In this document: positions 1-11,455 of the stretch, piece by piece | Numbering within the stretch: position 1 is the first letter of the stretch | How the letters are laid out: each line of letters starts with the position of its first letter | Assembly: GCA_947685225.1 (NCBI GenBank) | Contig: CANTUV010000022.1 | Coordinates: 8,040,501 to 8,104,500, forward strand | Source of the DNA: Garcia nutans | Taxonomy: Eukaryota > Streptophyta > Magnoliopsida > Malpighiales > Euphorbiaceae | Direction of reading: 5' to 3' | Length of the DNA stretch: 64,000 nucleotides | Translations under genes and position numbers: made by a program | Notes under the pieces: generated by a model | The model's input: only the letters and a program-made list of their open reading frames with translations | What the model was told of the DNA's origin: nothing | The model's database searches: none

Positions 1-253
1 TTACCTCCTGAGTTATCTCTATATCATCTATAATGTGTCATCCAAGAATAAAAGTAAATTGTGTTATGAATTCAGGCCCATGAATTTTAGGTAATAGAAT
101 TAGCAAGGTAATTTCTACAAGAATAACCCCATTTTTGAAAATACTAAAAGTCAAATCACACACTAATTTGCCCACCACACTCCACTGTTTCTGAAAGAAT
201 AAAGCGGGCATACCATCCAGTTTAGGGGCCTTTAGAGGCTTCATCTCCATCAA
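1..253 (-). pseudogene. LINE reverse transcriptase, N-terminal part (cut by window edge)
   Basis: The 253-38 reading has the signature of the RT fingers region of plant L1 elements: MKPLKAPKLDGMPALFFQ (usual form KAPGPDG) followed by a segment ending in LLPKIHGPEFI, which precedes the 'RPISLCN' motif. A frame break lies near position 40. The catalytic FADD box is not in the window. Confidence 0.75.
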
Positions 254-631
254 AGTTTCGTGTATCTCCTCACTAGATATAGGGGCTTCTAAGTTGCAAA
301 TGAGGTCACTGGGAGGTGAGGGAAAGTTGCTGTGACATTGTTCATATACCTACCCCTCCCCATCTTCGGTGGAGAGTTTTTAAAAATATTGAAGAGCTAT
401 GTTTTGTAATTAATTCTGGCCATAACACCAGCTACCATCCCCATATTTGAGCATGTCAACTCTATTATTTCTTCTTTTTTGTATTGTATAGCCATGGTAG
501 AAGGCTTTATTTTTTTTTTCTCCATCGTTAATCTATTCAACATTGGCTTTCTGGAACCGCAATAGTTCTTCTTGCTCTAAAGTCAAATCTAATTCATTCT
601 TCAATTCTACCTCAATGTTTCTTAAGTTTTT

Positions 632-1546
632 TTAGTTTACCCATTCAAGAGCCTTTTGAATTCCCTCTAGTCTTCTACATATAGTCTGTTTGCACCTAAT
701 TATATGCCTAAAGATGAACTTGTTCCAACTGCTCAGGTTATGTACTAACCTTTTTAGAGATGAAGCATAATCTTCGCCTTTCTCCCATGTTTCCTTTGCC
801 ATTTTTCCAAACTCCTGATGTAACATCCATGGTGTAAGAAATTTGAAAGAGTTATCTCTCTTCCCGCTCTTGAACTCAAAGAACTTAATAAGTAGTGGTG
901 AATGATTAGATCCAATACGAGGAAGGTTAAAAACCACTGAATTAGTAAAGATTTTACTCCATTGATCATTGCATAAAGCTCAGTCTAATCTTTGTTAGAG
1001 GTTTCCTCTGGCCTAAGTGAACTTCTTACCCTATATTCCTAGATCAATCAAACTATTATTAAGAAACCATTATGTGAAGAATTTACATCCTACTACATTC
1101 CTATTCAATCCATATCTTCTTTCTTCACTGCTCATACTGACATTAAAATCTCTTGTTAGTATCCATGTGCTTTCAAACTTGTTTGCCATTATATCCAGCT
1201 CCTTCCACAATAATTTTTGAAGAGCTGGACTGGGGGTGTAAATAACAGTGAAAAATGAACATAAACCATGATTACCTTCTATTAAAATATGGATAAATTA
1301 GGTATTAATGTGAAGTATGGAGATTTTTATTTTGCTGTTCCACATCAACCAAATTCCTCCAGAAAAACCAGTAGCTTCAACTTGAAAAGAGTTTTGAAAA
1401 CCCAACATTCTGATTACTTTATTTGCTTTGGCACCACCGTCTGTAGGTTCAAACAGAGTTAGAAGATCTACTTTGTGATCATAATCATATTTCTGGTTTG
1501 ACAACCAAAGGATTTTGAAGTAACTCTTTAAGAGTTCCACACACAA
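632..1546 (-). pseudogene. LINE endonuclease (APE-type) remnants
   Basis: Minus-strand pieces in different frames resemble the exonuclease-endonuclease-phosphatase domain of plant L1 elements. One piece near 1400-1298 carries the ATGFSGGIWLMW type segment. A further piece near 900 has SNHSPLL, the conserved SDH-type motif near the end of the domain, with Asn in place of the catalytic Asp. The segment 880-640 is the alpha-helical linker between endonuclease and RT. The degraded SDH motif and frame breaks indicate loss of nicking activity. Confidence 0.65.
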
Positions 1547-2284
1547 AGATTGAAATCCATATAAATTGAGTTAAGAAAAGGATACCTTTCTTACATGGCT
1601 AAAATTTCAGGAGCTTGTGGATGGTAGTTCCCCTTGTCCACCATCTTTAACAAAGTTGATTTCTTACACATTGCTCGAGTCTTTTCCAAGACTTCTTTCC
1701 TCTTTGCTACAATGTGATTGCATCTTTGGTGACTTATCTCTCTCAAAAGTTGTTGGGTCTTTAATAATCTCCAACCCTTGCTCTCCCGATTTACTTGCTT
1801 AATTCCACCTAGTTGAGAACTCAGTGGCTGGCAACAATCCTCAATTGATATGGCAACATGTTTTCCTTGCTTTAGAGTGGATATGTTGGGTTCCAAAGAA
1901 AATACACTTAGGGGAAATGAAGAGATTTTGTTGTTACCCTCTTGGACAGTTGGTGCTTGATTTTCCTTTCCTAGAGAAATGGTAGTATATGGCTCAACTA
2001 TTAAGTGAATGTGTGGCCTTGCCAATATTAGACTTCTGGTTCAGGACTCGGTGGATTTTTTGGTTCTTATTATTCTTCATCTCATTCCTGTTATATTTCT
2101 TAGATCCTGAGGCCGCATCTAGTTTAGTGATGATGTTTGTTTCATCCCGTGGGTTCGTAATGGGCTCTGATTGTTCCTTATTGTCTTCATTAGCCAATGC
2201 AGTGAATCTGGAACCACTTACAGAAAAGTTCTTTGTTGTCGGCTTTTGAATAGATTCATGGGGCACTGCTCTCTCAACATCATT

Positions 2285-3230
2285 CTAGGATGAATATGAG
2301 GTTTTAGAGTTACCTTTGCTTCCCTTTCTTGCCACCATCATCCATGGTCCAAATGTCTGATCCTTGTGTCTCCCTTCTATTCCTGCCTCATCATTATCTT
2401 TAAGACTGATCTCAACATTACTTTCTTCTCCTGCTTTAGCTTGACATCCAGCAGCCAAATGCCCATACTTCCCACATGTGAAACAAATCTTCGGTAAGAC
2501 TTCATACTCAACCAGCTGAATATGGCCTGCCACCAATATTTTTGATATTAAGGGTTTATTCAGATCCAATTCCATACCTATTCGTACAAATCGACCTCTT
2601 TTCAAATCTTCTATGTGGTAGTCTATTCTAACCACTTTTCTAATCAAATTTCCAATTGTACGCAGTACCTGTTTATGATAGAGGTGAAGAGGTAGTCCTG
2701 GTAGTCTAATCCAGGGCACCACTGATGAGACTCTATGATTCTAGCGATTAAATTTTGGACTCCACATGCGTACATTCAAATAATGTCCCATTACTACCCA
2801 TGGTCCATTTGTCATGATGTATTCTACATCTGCAGTGATTTTGAATTGAACTAGATAAAAATTATTATCAAGATCAATCAGTTTAAATGAGCCCATTTGG
2901 TTCCGTAGAATAGCCAATCTAGATTGCAAGGCTTTGTATCCTATAGCTCTACCCAGAAGTTTGCAGATAATCATGGTACTCCATGGCTTAACCAAAGTTT
3001 CTATGACCTTTACAGATATCTCAACCGATGGGATCCCATCCTCTTCGAGACCTCCAGATCTATTTCATCTAGTATTAAATCATCAAGATTTATCGTATAA
3101 TCCATACTATCACCATCAACATCCATCATCAATTTGTCTCTGAATGACACCACATCGGATACATTATTTTCCTCAGTCTCCACTCCAGCAGTTCATTTTT
3201 TCCTAGATCAAGCCTCATCCATCCAGTGGG
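2285..3230 (-). pseudogene. LINE ORF1: DUF4283 domain plus CCHC zinc knuckle
   Basis: Nucleic-acid-binding ORF1 protein of plant L1 elements. The minus-strand reading starts around 3215 with an acidic leader, shifts frame once near 3060, and gives a DUF4283 domain at about 3000-2750 (motifs ALQSRLAILR, GPWVVMGHYLNVR). An in-frame TAG follows near 2742, then the second half of the domain (VPWIRLPGLPL) and a zinc knuckle CFTCGKYGHLAAGC at about 2490-2450. The segment 2025-1591 looks like the Lys-rich C-terminal linker that usually precedes the endonuclease. The stop and the shift make this a broken gene. Confidence 0.8.
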
Positions 3231-3250
3231 GCGACGGATCTATAAGCGGT

Positions 3251-5900
3251 GAAAGCATGTGGCGGAGTTCTCTCAGTTCTCTCCATAACCTATAAAGATC
3301 TTTTATTTCTTAGTAAAGATATCTATAACTTTTATCAAGATTTAGGCGAAGCTACCTTTTAAAGTAGGGGGTCATTGACTCCCTTCCTTTTTTTTTTAAG
3401 AAAAAAATATATTAATTTTATAAAAAAATTTAAGAATTTTTTATCCCTTTAAAAATTTTAAATTGTCTCATGTATTTTAAATCACTTTTAAAGAGAAAGA
3501 AAATAAAAATTAAGAAAAGAGATAAATTCTTCCACCAAATATAAAATCATAATAAATGAAAATGAAAAATTTGAGCAAGAATATAAGATTTGAATATTTA
3601 TTTTTTATTTTTATTTTATTGTTTCTACTTCTAATATTATGTGATGAGTTTTGTTTTAACTATTTCTTAAAATGTCAATGATTTAAAGCATTTTTCTTTT
3701 GATTTTATTCTTTGATGTATCATCAATAAATTTATAAGTATGATTCTCGAAAATATTAATATTTAAATATATAATTAGGTAAATTTCACAAAAATTAAAA
3801 ATGTTAAAGAAAAACATGAAATTAAACTAATATTTATATTAATGTCCACGATTGCGGTTGTTGAGCATATATACATATAATGCACGAAGACTGCCCAATC
3901 TAGTATCAAATGAATGAAACTACATATTAAATGTGTATTCTAATATGTATATGTATTAACAAGCACTGTTTTTTATTCTAATATATTTTTATTCAAGTAG
4001 ATTCTATTTTGTATATAACAAGCACTGTTTTTTATAGTTTATGCACAAACTATTTATATACATGAATTAGAGTATTGATGGGCGTCGAATCCATTAAAAA
4101 TAAAAATATATCTTTGAACTAAATAAAATTATAAAAGTGGTGAATATGGTCGAATAAATTGATTATTTAAGTTATATTCTTTTGAAAATCCAAAGTATAT
4201 ACTTGATGAAATTAAATGGGAGTGTTTAATAATTGAAAATTAAAATAAATTTAAAACTGAAATTAAAATTAAAAATAAATGGACAACAACAAAATAAATT
4301 TGAAAAATAACAATGAAGATGATTTTAATCTAAGGGAATAATCTTGGTTTCAATTTTTTGATCTAATCATTGATATAAAAATAATTCTCTTTAATTTTTC
4401 AGTAAATTGGTTCTAGCTAACCGAGATGTTGGCATTAGCTAATCCTTTCTTAGGTGATAAATTAATTAAGAGATGTTATATAACTAACCCTTGTTATTGA
4501 ATAACCCTATGAGAACGTCCTTTAGTATTTAATCCACCAACAGCTTTAAGATTCAGAAGGACCTAAGTCTAATCAACAAAGTAGATTGTAATCCTCGAAA
4601 TTTATTTAAATTAGATTATATATCCTCTTAGTACTAAGTATAATTGCCACAAATATCAAAAGCTAAAGAACAATTACAAATTTTTAGTTTTGAATGGCTA
4701 TATATTATTTGACTAATCAAATAACGGACTCTATTATTTAATTAGCAAAATAATAATGATCATAAGCTATAGAAGATACACAAATACTGAAATTAAAGAA
4801 AATAAGTAAATAGTTAATTAGATCTTACAAATGTTGACGAATTGAAAACATTGATTATCCTTTCAACTGAGTAGAGTTTAGTTATGAATACTTTTAGAAA
4901 AGAAAACTAAAATTATATGCTATGACTGCAGTAAAACGTGAACAGTAATCAGAGGAGAAGCATAAGAGAATTCTAGGGTTGTCAAATAGGTTGGCTTAAA
5001 TACCTATCAAGTTTCCTACCCTCTTTGGAAAAATAAAAATAAAAAAAAAATAAAAATAATCAACATCCCTTAATTTTCTTAACTAATATCTATTGAATAA
5101 TAAGATAATTAAGTCCTAATATTTCTGAAAATCTACTAAAAAATCGTATCTCAATAGTCTCAAACGAATCAAAATTTTCAGCTGGACTGTGAAATTTTCA
5201 AGTATCAAACCATCCTTGGCGCAAGTCTTGCCCAAGGGTGTTTCCATCTACTTTTCATCATTTCCTTTAACTTAGCTTAATTTCCTTCTCAAATTATAAT
5301 CTATGTAAAAATACCTCAAAATCAGTATAATCTCATAATAACAAGCTTAAATATTTTTGCAAACATTAGCAATCTCTCTCACTGTTAAGTATCTATTTTG
5401 CTATAAATGATAGATGAAATGGAAAAGACAAATGAATGAAAATGATGATTCTATCGTTCTGAGTATGAAACTGGTGCTATTCGAACAACATACTACTTTT
5501 ATTATACCCAAATGATTGGATGATTTTTGTTAATCAAATTTTGGTGCTATTTGTTGTAGGCACATTGCAAAGAGATTGTCTAAATTTTGAGTAAAATAAT
5601 ATTATTAAGAAGTTATTTTACTTATAAGTAAAGAAAATATCTTATTCTTCCAATTTTAAAAGAAAACAAAATATATATTTAAAAAAACATTTTTTATGTA
5701 AATAATATTTTATCGAGTTTTAATGCAACTGCATTTTTAAAATTCTGTAAAATATATAGTTAAGTTAAAATATATATTTATTAACCTATCTATATGCTTG
5801 GTAATATAACCTAAGGAATATTAATCTTTTTGGTTTTTTTATCTAAATTAATTAAATTCCGATAACTCTTATGACACTATTTTCTTCTCCAATTTCTTTT
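3251..5900. other. AT-rich region without a recognisable gene
   Basis: No reading frame with protein similarity. Contents seen: a dispersed repeat at 3385-3740 (listed separately), the 19-base sequence AACAAGCACTGTTTTTTAT twice (near 3958 and 4018), and a moderately complex stretch at 4230-5420 with no long ORF. That stretch has the look of old retroelement non-coding sequence, but I cannot assign it to a family. Confidence 0.4.
3385..3740. repeat. Dispersed repeat, copy 1 (partner at 18365-18790)
   Basis: This stretch and 18365-18790 share order and wording over several hundred bases in the same orientation: an A-rich segment with many AAG triplets, then ATATTNTGTGATG, a C/T-rich segment, and a common end at GATGTATCATCA / TATGTATCATCA. 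Divergence is substantial and indels are frequent. The identity of the repeat is unknown. Each copy lies beside a LINE. Confidence 0.5.
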
Positions 5901-5910
5901 CCTTGGCTGA

Positions 5911-6104
5911 TATATGCGGCGAATTCTAAAGGGTTAGGATAAGAGAGCCATAATGTGTGCTTTTAATTCCATACAATTGGTGCCATGTTTTTCCCATTAA
6001 TTACAATAAGTATGTTTGTCTCTAAATGTGGTCCGGTGCTGATATAGGTGTCGAATTCTTAAGGGTCAGGATATGAGAGCCATAATGTGCTCTTAATTCC
6101 ATAC
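5911..6104 (+). repeat. Two ~60-bp direct repeats
   Basis: The segments 5911-5973 and 6041-6104 share a common core (for example CGAATTC, AGAGAGCCATAATGTG, TTAATTCCATAC) with a few substitutions and indels. They are separated by about 70 bp of unrelated sequence. Origin unknown. Confidence 0.7.
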
Positions 6105-6619
6105 TCTTTTCTTATGCCTTCATCTCCCTCAAGATTAATTTCAGTTTGAAATCAATAACAAGACCAAGAAGGTCCCATTTTTAAACATTATTGTACGTGA
6201 AAGTTGTTGAAATTTATTTCCACTCATTAAATTGCTTACATGAAATTTATTATTAATATTTGGTTCGTTTATATCATTTATCTTTGATTTTTTTTATCGT
6301 GTTAGCAAGTTTGCTTCCCTCCTTTATTCTTTACCGATCAAAATTAGTTTTTTTTTTCCTAATTATAGATTTAGTAATACAGATAAAAAAAGACTAAAGT
6401 AGTTTTGTACAAAATGGAGTACCTCATAGTAAGCATTTCATGTACTTTGACTCAATTTTTTCAAGATGATGAGGATTGCAAAAATATATTAGCCATAGAT
6501 ATGATCAAAGCGAGTTCGATAAAGTGAAAGAGTACTACAAAAAAATTTTATGGTCAAAAGAAGTGAATTAAATTGAAAATTAAATTTTTACGGTCGGTCT
6601 ACTATGATATATGACAACG

Positions 6620-6930
6620 AGTGTTGAACTTTAAAAAAATAATACATGAGTAAGATGTGCATTAGATGTATGAACATACTAGAATTGATAGAATTTATAA
6701 TGAATACATTAGAGAAATGTAAGGGTTGCTCCAATTAAGAATGAAATAAGGAAACACAAACTGAGGTAGTTTGATCATAGAAAATAAAAATCTAGTAATA
6801 TATCTATCAGAAAGACTGAACAAATTAATGTAGATATAATTAAGAGAAATATGAGTAGAACTAAACTAACTTGAAAAAAAATAGTTCAGATCATTCTAGA
6901 ATAATTCTAGAATGAGTTTGAGTTCAAGTT
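6620..6930 (+). mobile_element. LINE 3'-end remnant (plus strand)
   Basis: Shifted plus-strand frames resemble the segment after the RT in one group of plant LINEs: a piece like ...RNV-RVAPIKNEIRKHKLRFDH (usual form VGVAPI...LRWFGH), then a segment like SEQINV...KRN...PKLTWKKIV. Several stops break the reading. This is an old fragment with no defined ends. Confidence 0.5.
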
Positions 6931-6988
6931 TCTCTATGACTGATCTTTTCTTAATTGGATTAAGAAATAAAAATTTTAATATACTATA

Positions 6989-7255
6989 TTTTCTCCATTT
7001 TAAATTGATAGATATAATTTCTTATTTCATAAAAATTAAGAAAATTATTTATCGTTATTGAAAATTTGAATTTATATGTATTTTTTTTTCTATTGTACAC
7101 TTATTTTAATATTTGAGATATTAAATATTTTTAATAAGTAAAATTAAATATACATACAATAAAGATTTAACATATTATCTTATCAAATAGTAAATGGAAT
7201 ATGAGATAAATGGAAAAAAGAAAAAGGAAAAATGTCTATCAATTTAAGAGGACCA
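6989..7255. mobile_element. Stowaway-like MITE, decayed
   Basis: The left end has TTCTCCATTTTAAATTGATAG; the right end, reverse-complemented, reads CTCTTAAATTGATAGACAT. The inverted ends of about 25-30 bp bound ~265 bp of AT-rich DNA with internal self-complementarity. The ends resemble decayed CTCCCTCC Stowaway ends. It lies just downstream of the dehydrogenase gene's stop codon. Confidence 0.55.
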
Positions 7256-7487
7256 AGAGAACAAATTGTACTATGATAAAACTCCCACAATAATATATAT
7301 GTGAATAGTACGTAGATATATATATATATATAAATATGTCTTGTGTCCACATATATGTAGTATTAATATTTTGAATGACACATAAGAATATGTCTATATA
7401 TGAAGTAGTACTAATAATGTTTAGAATCACACAAAATATCACAAATGAAGGAGAAATTAATATACGATTATGAGTCAATTTCAAGCT

Positions 7488-10121
7488 TTATTTTGAAGCA
7501 GAGATAATCAGTTTATTGCTAAAGTCCCACAGTTTTCTTGCCAGCAATTCATCCCGAGCAAATGCACTTGGTTTTATCTCATTGCAGTCCACAAAGTACT
7601 TTCCACTCACTCCTTTCAAACTTGGGTGCAGTGCAACATAGCAAGTAGTTGCAGCTCCTTGCGGTACATTCTTCCACAGCGGGTATGAAATGATCTTCAA
7701 CAATCCTGCACAAACACTAAAAACTCAGCATTCTCAATAATACAATTTTGGCCACAAATTTTTATTATTATTATTTGTGTAAATTATCATTTCAAAGTTG
7801 AACTGAGTAAATCTACAATAGAGATAAAACTCATTCTGTCGAATTTTAATATAGCTGTATATTCAGGATTCGAGACCACATAGTATTAAATGTATTATGA
7901 AATATGCATAACATACTCATTAACAGTGCAGAATGTCTCATGAGATTAGTCATGATTAACCCTGGATGAACTGTATTGGCCGTTATATTCACACCTTCTT
8001 CCTGCATAAAATGCAAGAAAATTCAACAAATTTTGATAAAGATTTTGAGGATATAACATTAAAGACCAGTCTTATTTTTTTAAAAAAAAATAAAGGATTA
8101 AATTCTATTAATATGTTAACAATGAAATATAATATAATTACATACATCTTTAGTTTAAATTAAAGTATTTTTCTATCCTAAACAAAACAAGAAATAATAC
8201 CGATTCTTGAAAAAAGTTTCCTCCTCTTCAGGGAAACTAAAGATCAAAGATAAAAGGCTGCCAGTATTCTCAATCCACCCACCAGTTAACCTGGCATTTA
8301 AGTTTATTAAGACTCGCTGCCCCTATTCACATGCCTTGTCAATTTCTTGAATATTGAATCCCTATTACTCTCTCAATAGGGACACTTTTTATTTCATAAA
8401 AATTAAATATATATATATAATTAATTTATTAAAAATATATATTTAAATATATATTTTTTATTATATTCTTATTTTAGTATAAGATATATTTATTAAATAT
8501 ATTTAGATATAGGTATATAGCAGAGAGTTAACATTTTTACTAGTTTATTAAAAAATGATAAATGTGCTATATAGTTTGGCCAAAAAAAAAACTGTGTAAT
8601 TAATTTCAGACGAAGGGATTAATTGTTTAAAGAACCCTTAATCTACAATTCCCAATAGGCTTCTTCCATGTTGCAAGACTCCATTACTAAAATAGTTTCA
8701 AAAACTTTTTTCTTCGTTTTTATACATATAATTATGTCTTTGAACTTCACTTTTGGTTAGTCACTGTGAACAATCAAATACAACTTAAATATACCTGGAA
8801 GCGACGGGTAAGCTCTTTGGCATGGAGTATGTTCGCTAACTTGGATTGACCATAGGCCCTTTTATCAGAATAACTGTAGAAGAAATAATGTTACAAGTCA
8901 TTTTCTGACCATATAGAGGTGATCTCTGGACTCTTATTTAATAATTTCGATAAATAAATCACCCACTTGTAAGATAAAAAAAATACCGTCTCTTGTTATT
9001 AATGTCATCAAATTGAATCCCATCTTTATAAGTGTGAATGTGAGCTATTGATGACAAATTCACAATCCTACCCTCAATACCAGTTGTTCTCGCAGTGTGT
9101 TTCATTTTATGCAAGAGAAGATTTGTCAAGTGAAAATGACCTGCAATTTAAGTGACAGAAACTCTTAAATATACATATTTACATATATTATAGAATAACA
9201 CTTGGTATTAATTATATCGTTATTTTTTTTTTCATTTTTTCACTACTTTAAAACGCAAAAATTAATGTAATGAGGATTTTCAAAATTTTCAATAGAAAAA
9301 GAAAAAAGCTAACAGAAAAAAAATGAAATGAGGCAGTTCCTTACCAATATGATTTGTAGCAAATTGCATCTCTATTCCATCTTCAGAAAGCTGATAGGGG
9401 CAGAACATAATCCCAGCATTGTTTCTGAATCACAAATGAAAAGATGATCAAGTCCCAAACAAAATCAAGAACTGAATGAACATTGAGAGAGAGAGAGAGA
9501 GAGTTACATTAAGATGTTGAGTGGTAGATTAAGAGCAATAAACTTATCAGCAAACTCCCTGACAGATTTAATTGAGGCTAAATCAAGTTGCAGAACATCA
9601 ACATGGGCATTTTCATTTTCTTTAAGAATAAGTTTCTTTGCTTCATTTGCAGCCTCCATGTTCCTTGCGGCAATAATTACATGAACTTTATGTAAAGCCA
9701 AGACTCTCGCAGTCTCCAATCCAATTCCACTTGCCCCACCTGCATCACATTTCCATTTCTTTACTCTGTAATTCTTGTTGAAGAAATTAATGCATTAAAT
9801 AAAGTTGTCTGATTTCAATGTAATAATGGATTTTCAATAGAACGAGACACACTTGAAAAATAGCAAAATGTCAGAGAAAGAGAGATAGAGAGAGTCTTGG
9901 TGTGTACAAAATCAAGCAAAGAAATTTGCAATGAATTAAAGGACAATTTCTTTTTTTTTAATTTCAAACAATTAAGAATAGTAAGATTAATGTAAGTAAT
10001 TACCAGTAATAATAGCAGAAAGATTAGAAGCATCAATCCCTTGAGTAACTTGTTCAGCAGTAGAAGCTGATCCAAACCCACTACGGCCAGGCCTTCCAGT
10101 AATCAATGATAAAATACTCAT
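7488..10121 (-). CDS. Short-chain dehydrogenase/reductase, TIC32 (chloroplastic)-like
   Basis: Classical SDR of the TIC32 / retinol-dehydrogenase-like plant family, an NAD(P)(H)-dependent oxidoreductase. TIC32 of pea was described at the chloroplast inner envelope translocon; the substrate is unknown. Seven exons join in frame into 321 aa: 10121-10004, 9739-9508, 9424-9345, 9140-8987, 8873-8795, 8001-7917, 7705-7488; all introns are GT-AG. Visible motifs: Rossmann glycine motif TGGASGIG (residues 39-46), NNAG (118-121), catalytic Ser in NLSSIAH (about 173-174), catalytic Y202-G-Q-S-K206, and HPG after the active site. The start was chosen because SILSLITGRPGRSGFGSAST matches the family's N-terminal pattern (GRxGPSGF.SxSTAE) with no long transit peptide. 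Length is normal for the family (about 310-325). All key residues are intact, so it is probably functional. A (GA)n tract lies at about 9485-9502 in the second intron. Confidence 0.93.
8340..8580. other. AT-rich segment inside the TIC32-like intron (8002-8794)
   Basis: The 793-bp intron holds a strongly AT-rich, self-complementary stretch (ATATATAATTAATTTATT and similar) between CTCTCTCAATAGGGACAC and a segment near 8520. It may be a decayed MITE, but no clean inverted ends or target duplication were found. Confidence 0.3.
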
Positions 10122-10779
10122 CTTTCTCAAAAAACAACCACCCACTACCTTAACCTTCCTCTACTTGACTCTTTTCCCTAACCACAGACAATATAAAAAA
10201 GAAAACTAGTAAAGATTGAGCCGAGAGATGAGTGAAGAAGCAGAATGGCACAGAACAGGAAAGAAATGCATGAATATATGTTTGGTTTATTATTGGTAGA
10301 TCTTACAATAATGTGGGTTGATATATGCATATATAGAGACTTAAAAGGAAAAAAGAAAATTGAAAATTGGGGTAGTGGGAGTCTGGGAGAGGAATAAATG
10401 ATCGTCGGTGAAGCGGTGCTAATAAGTTCAACGACCCCTCACCTATTCCATACCTTGGCTTAAGCTTAAGCCATACTATCACAGGAATCAACCTTATACG
10501 TTTGATTTTTTTTAATTTTTATATTTTCACATTTAAATATGAAATATGAATTTCATTTATCATTGTATACTAAAATTTGACTTGTCGATGTCCCATTTAC
10601 TAATTATTAATACAATTTTAATTTTTTCTTGCCTTCTAAATTAATAGGACATACTATTTTCATTTATCTTAATTTGTAATTCATTAATTATGTTAGATTT
10701 TATTATGGAAAAATATGTATAAATTTAAAATAAAAAAAAGTATTTATGAATTTAGAACGTAGAGAGAGCTGTATTATTG

Positions 10780-11066
10780 TTACCTCTGTGCCGTTTATAA
10801 TGTCGGCTTCAACTCATATACATATATTAAAGTAATCATTGTATTCTTTAAATATTATAAAAAAAATTATTTAAAATAGACTAAAATACTTTTCATAAAC
10901 TTATTAATATTAAAAATATTCTACTATCACTTCATTAATTAACTTATTAATAATAAGGATATAATTAAAAAAGATTAATTAATTTTTATTATTTTTATAA
11001 AGTGATAATATTAGTGAGAATTTTTTTTTTGAAAAAATGATATTTTAAATAGGATGGAGGTAGTAT
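10780..11066. mobile_element. Stowaway-like MITE, family A copy 1
   Basis: The left end TACCTCTGTGCCGTTTATAA is the imperfect inverted match of the right end TTAAATAGGATGGAGGTAG, the usual GGATGGAGGGAGTA form of Stowaway ends, with a TA-type border. The internal sequence is shared with 49003-49277, including the order TTATTAATATT ... AATAAGGATATAATTAAAAAA ... ATTAATTTTTATTAT ... AAGTGATAAT. Confidence 0.65.
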
Positions 11067-11119
11067 TAATTATTTAATTAATTTCTTTAAACAAGTCAGT
11101 TTACATATATAAAATATAT

Positions 11120-11290
11120 TTCAATTACTAACAAATGGTTGGTGTGAGTGATTCGGCATTCTCATCCCTTAAGTAAGGGTGAGTATTCGAATGAAGTCAC
11201 TATTTACTAGGAGCACTTTACCCATGAGTAGACTGACTTGGTGCAAACATGATTAGTATGACTCAATAAATTCAGAGACATAAATGTTAA
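11120..11290 (+). mobile_element. SINE-like element (tRNA-derived type)
   Basis: The sequence GGTTGGTGTGAGTGATTCGG ... CCCTTAAGTAAGGGTGAGTA ... TTCGAAT ... GAGCACTTTACCCATGAG ... GGTGCAAACATGATTAGTAT resembles plant Au-like SINEs, where TGAGTGATTC and GGTTCGAAT correspond to the pol III A- and B-box area. No poly(A)/poly(T) tail or target duplication could be fixed, so the limits are approximate. Confidence 0.45.
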
Positions 11291-11455
11291 TTACAGTCAC
11301 TTTAGAAAGTGATTGTTGAATAATCTCTCTTCTATTGATTAAAAAATATTAATTATAATCTCTCTTCATAAATAAACTTATAACAAAAAATTTTTAGCCA
11401 ATAAAAAAAATTTATCTAACAATCACTCTAAAAAATAACTGCAATTAACATTTCA
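11282..11455. mobile_element. Small foldback / MITE
   Basis: AAATGTTAATTACAGTCACT at the left pairs with the reverse complement of the right end (AAATGTTAATTGCAGTTATT). The pairing continues through GTGATTGTTGAATAA on the left and GTGATTGTTAGATAA on the right. Inverted ends of ~45 bp surround about 80 bp. It abuts the SINE-like element on its left. Confidence 0.6.

Larger units (their letters stand above)
1..3250 (-). mobile_element. L1-type non-LTR retrotransposon (LINE), decayed, truncated by the window edge
   Basis: Read on the minus strand, the pieces come in LINE order: ORF1 (about 3230-2285), linker (2025-1591), endonuclease remnants (about 1546-632) and the start of the reverse transcriptase (253-1), which continues beyond the left edge. 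The frame is broken by several stops and shifts, so it is not autonomous. The 5' end is near 3250, just before an AT-rich tract. The 3' end, poly(A) and target duplication lie outside the window or were not identified. Confidence 0.85.
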
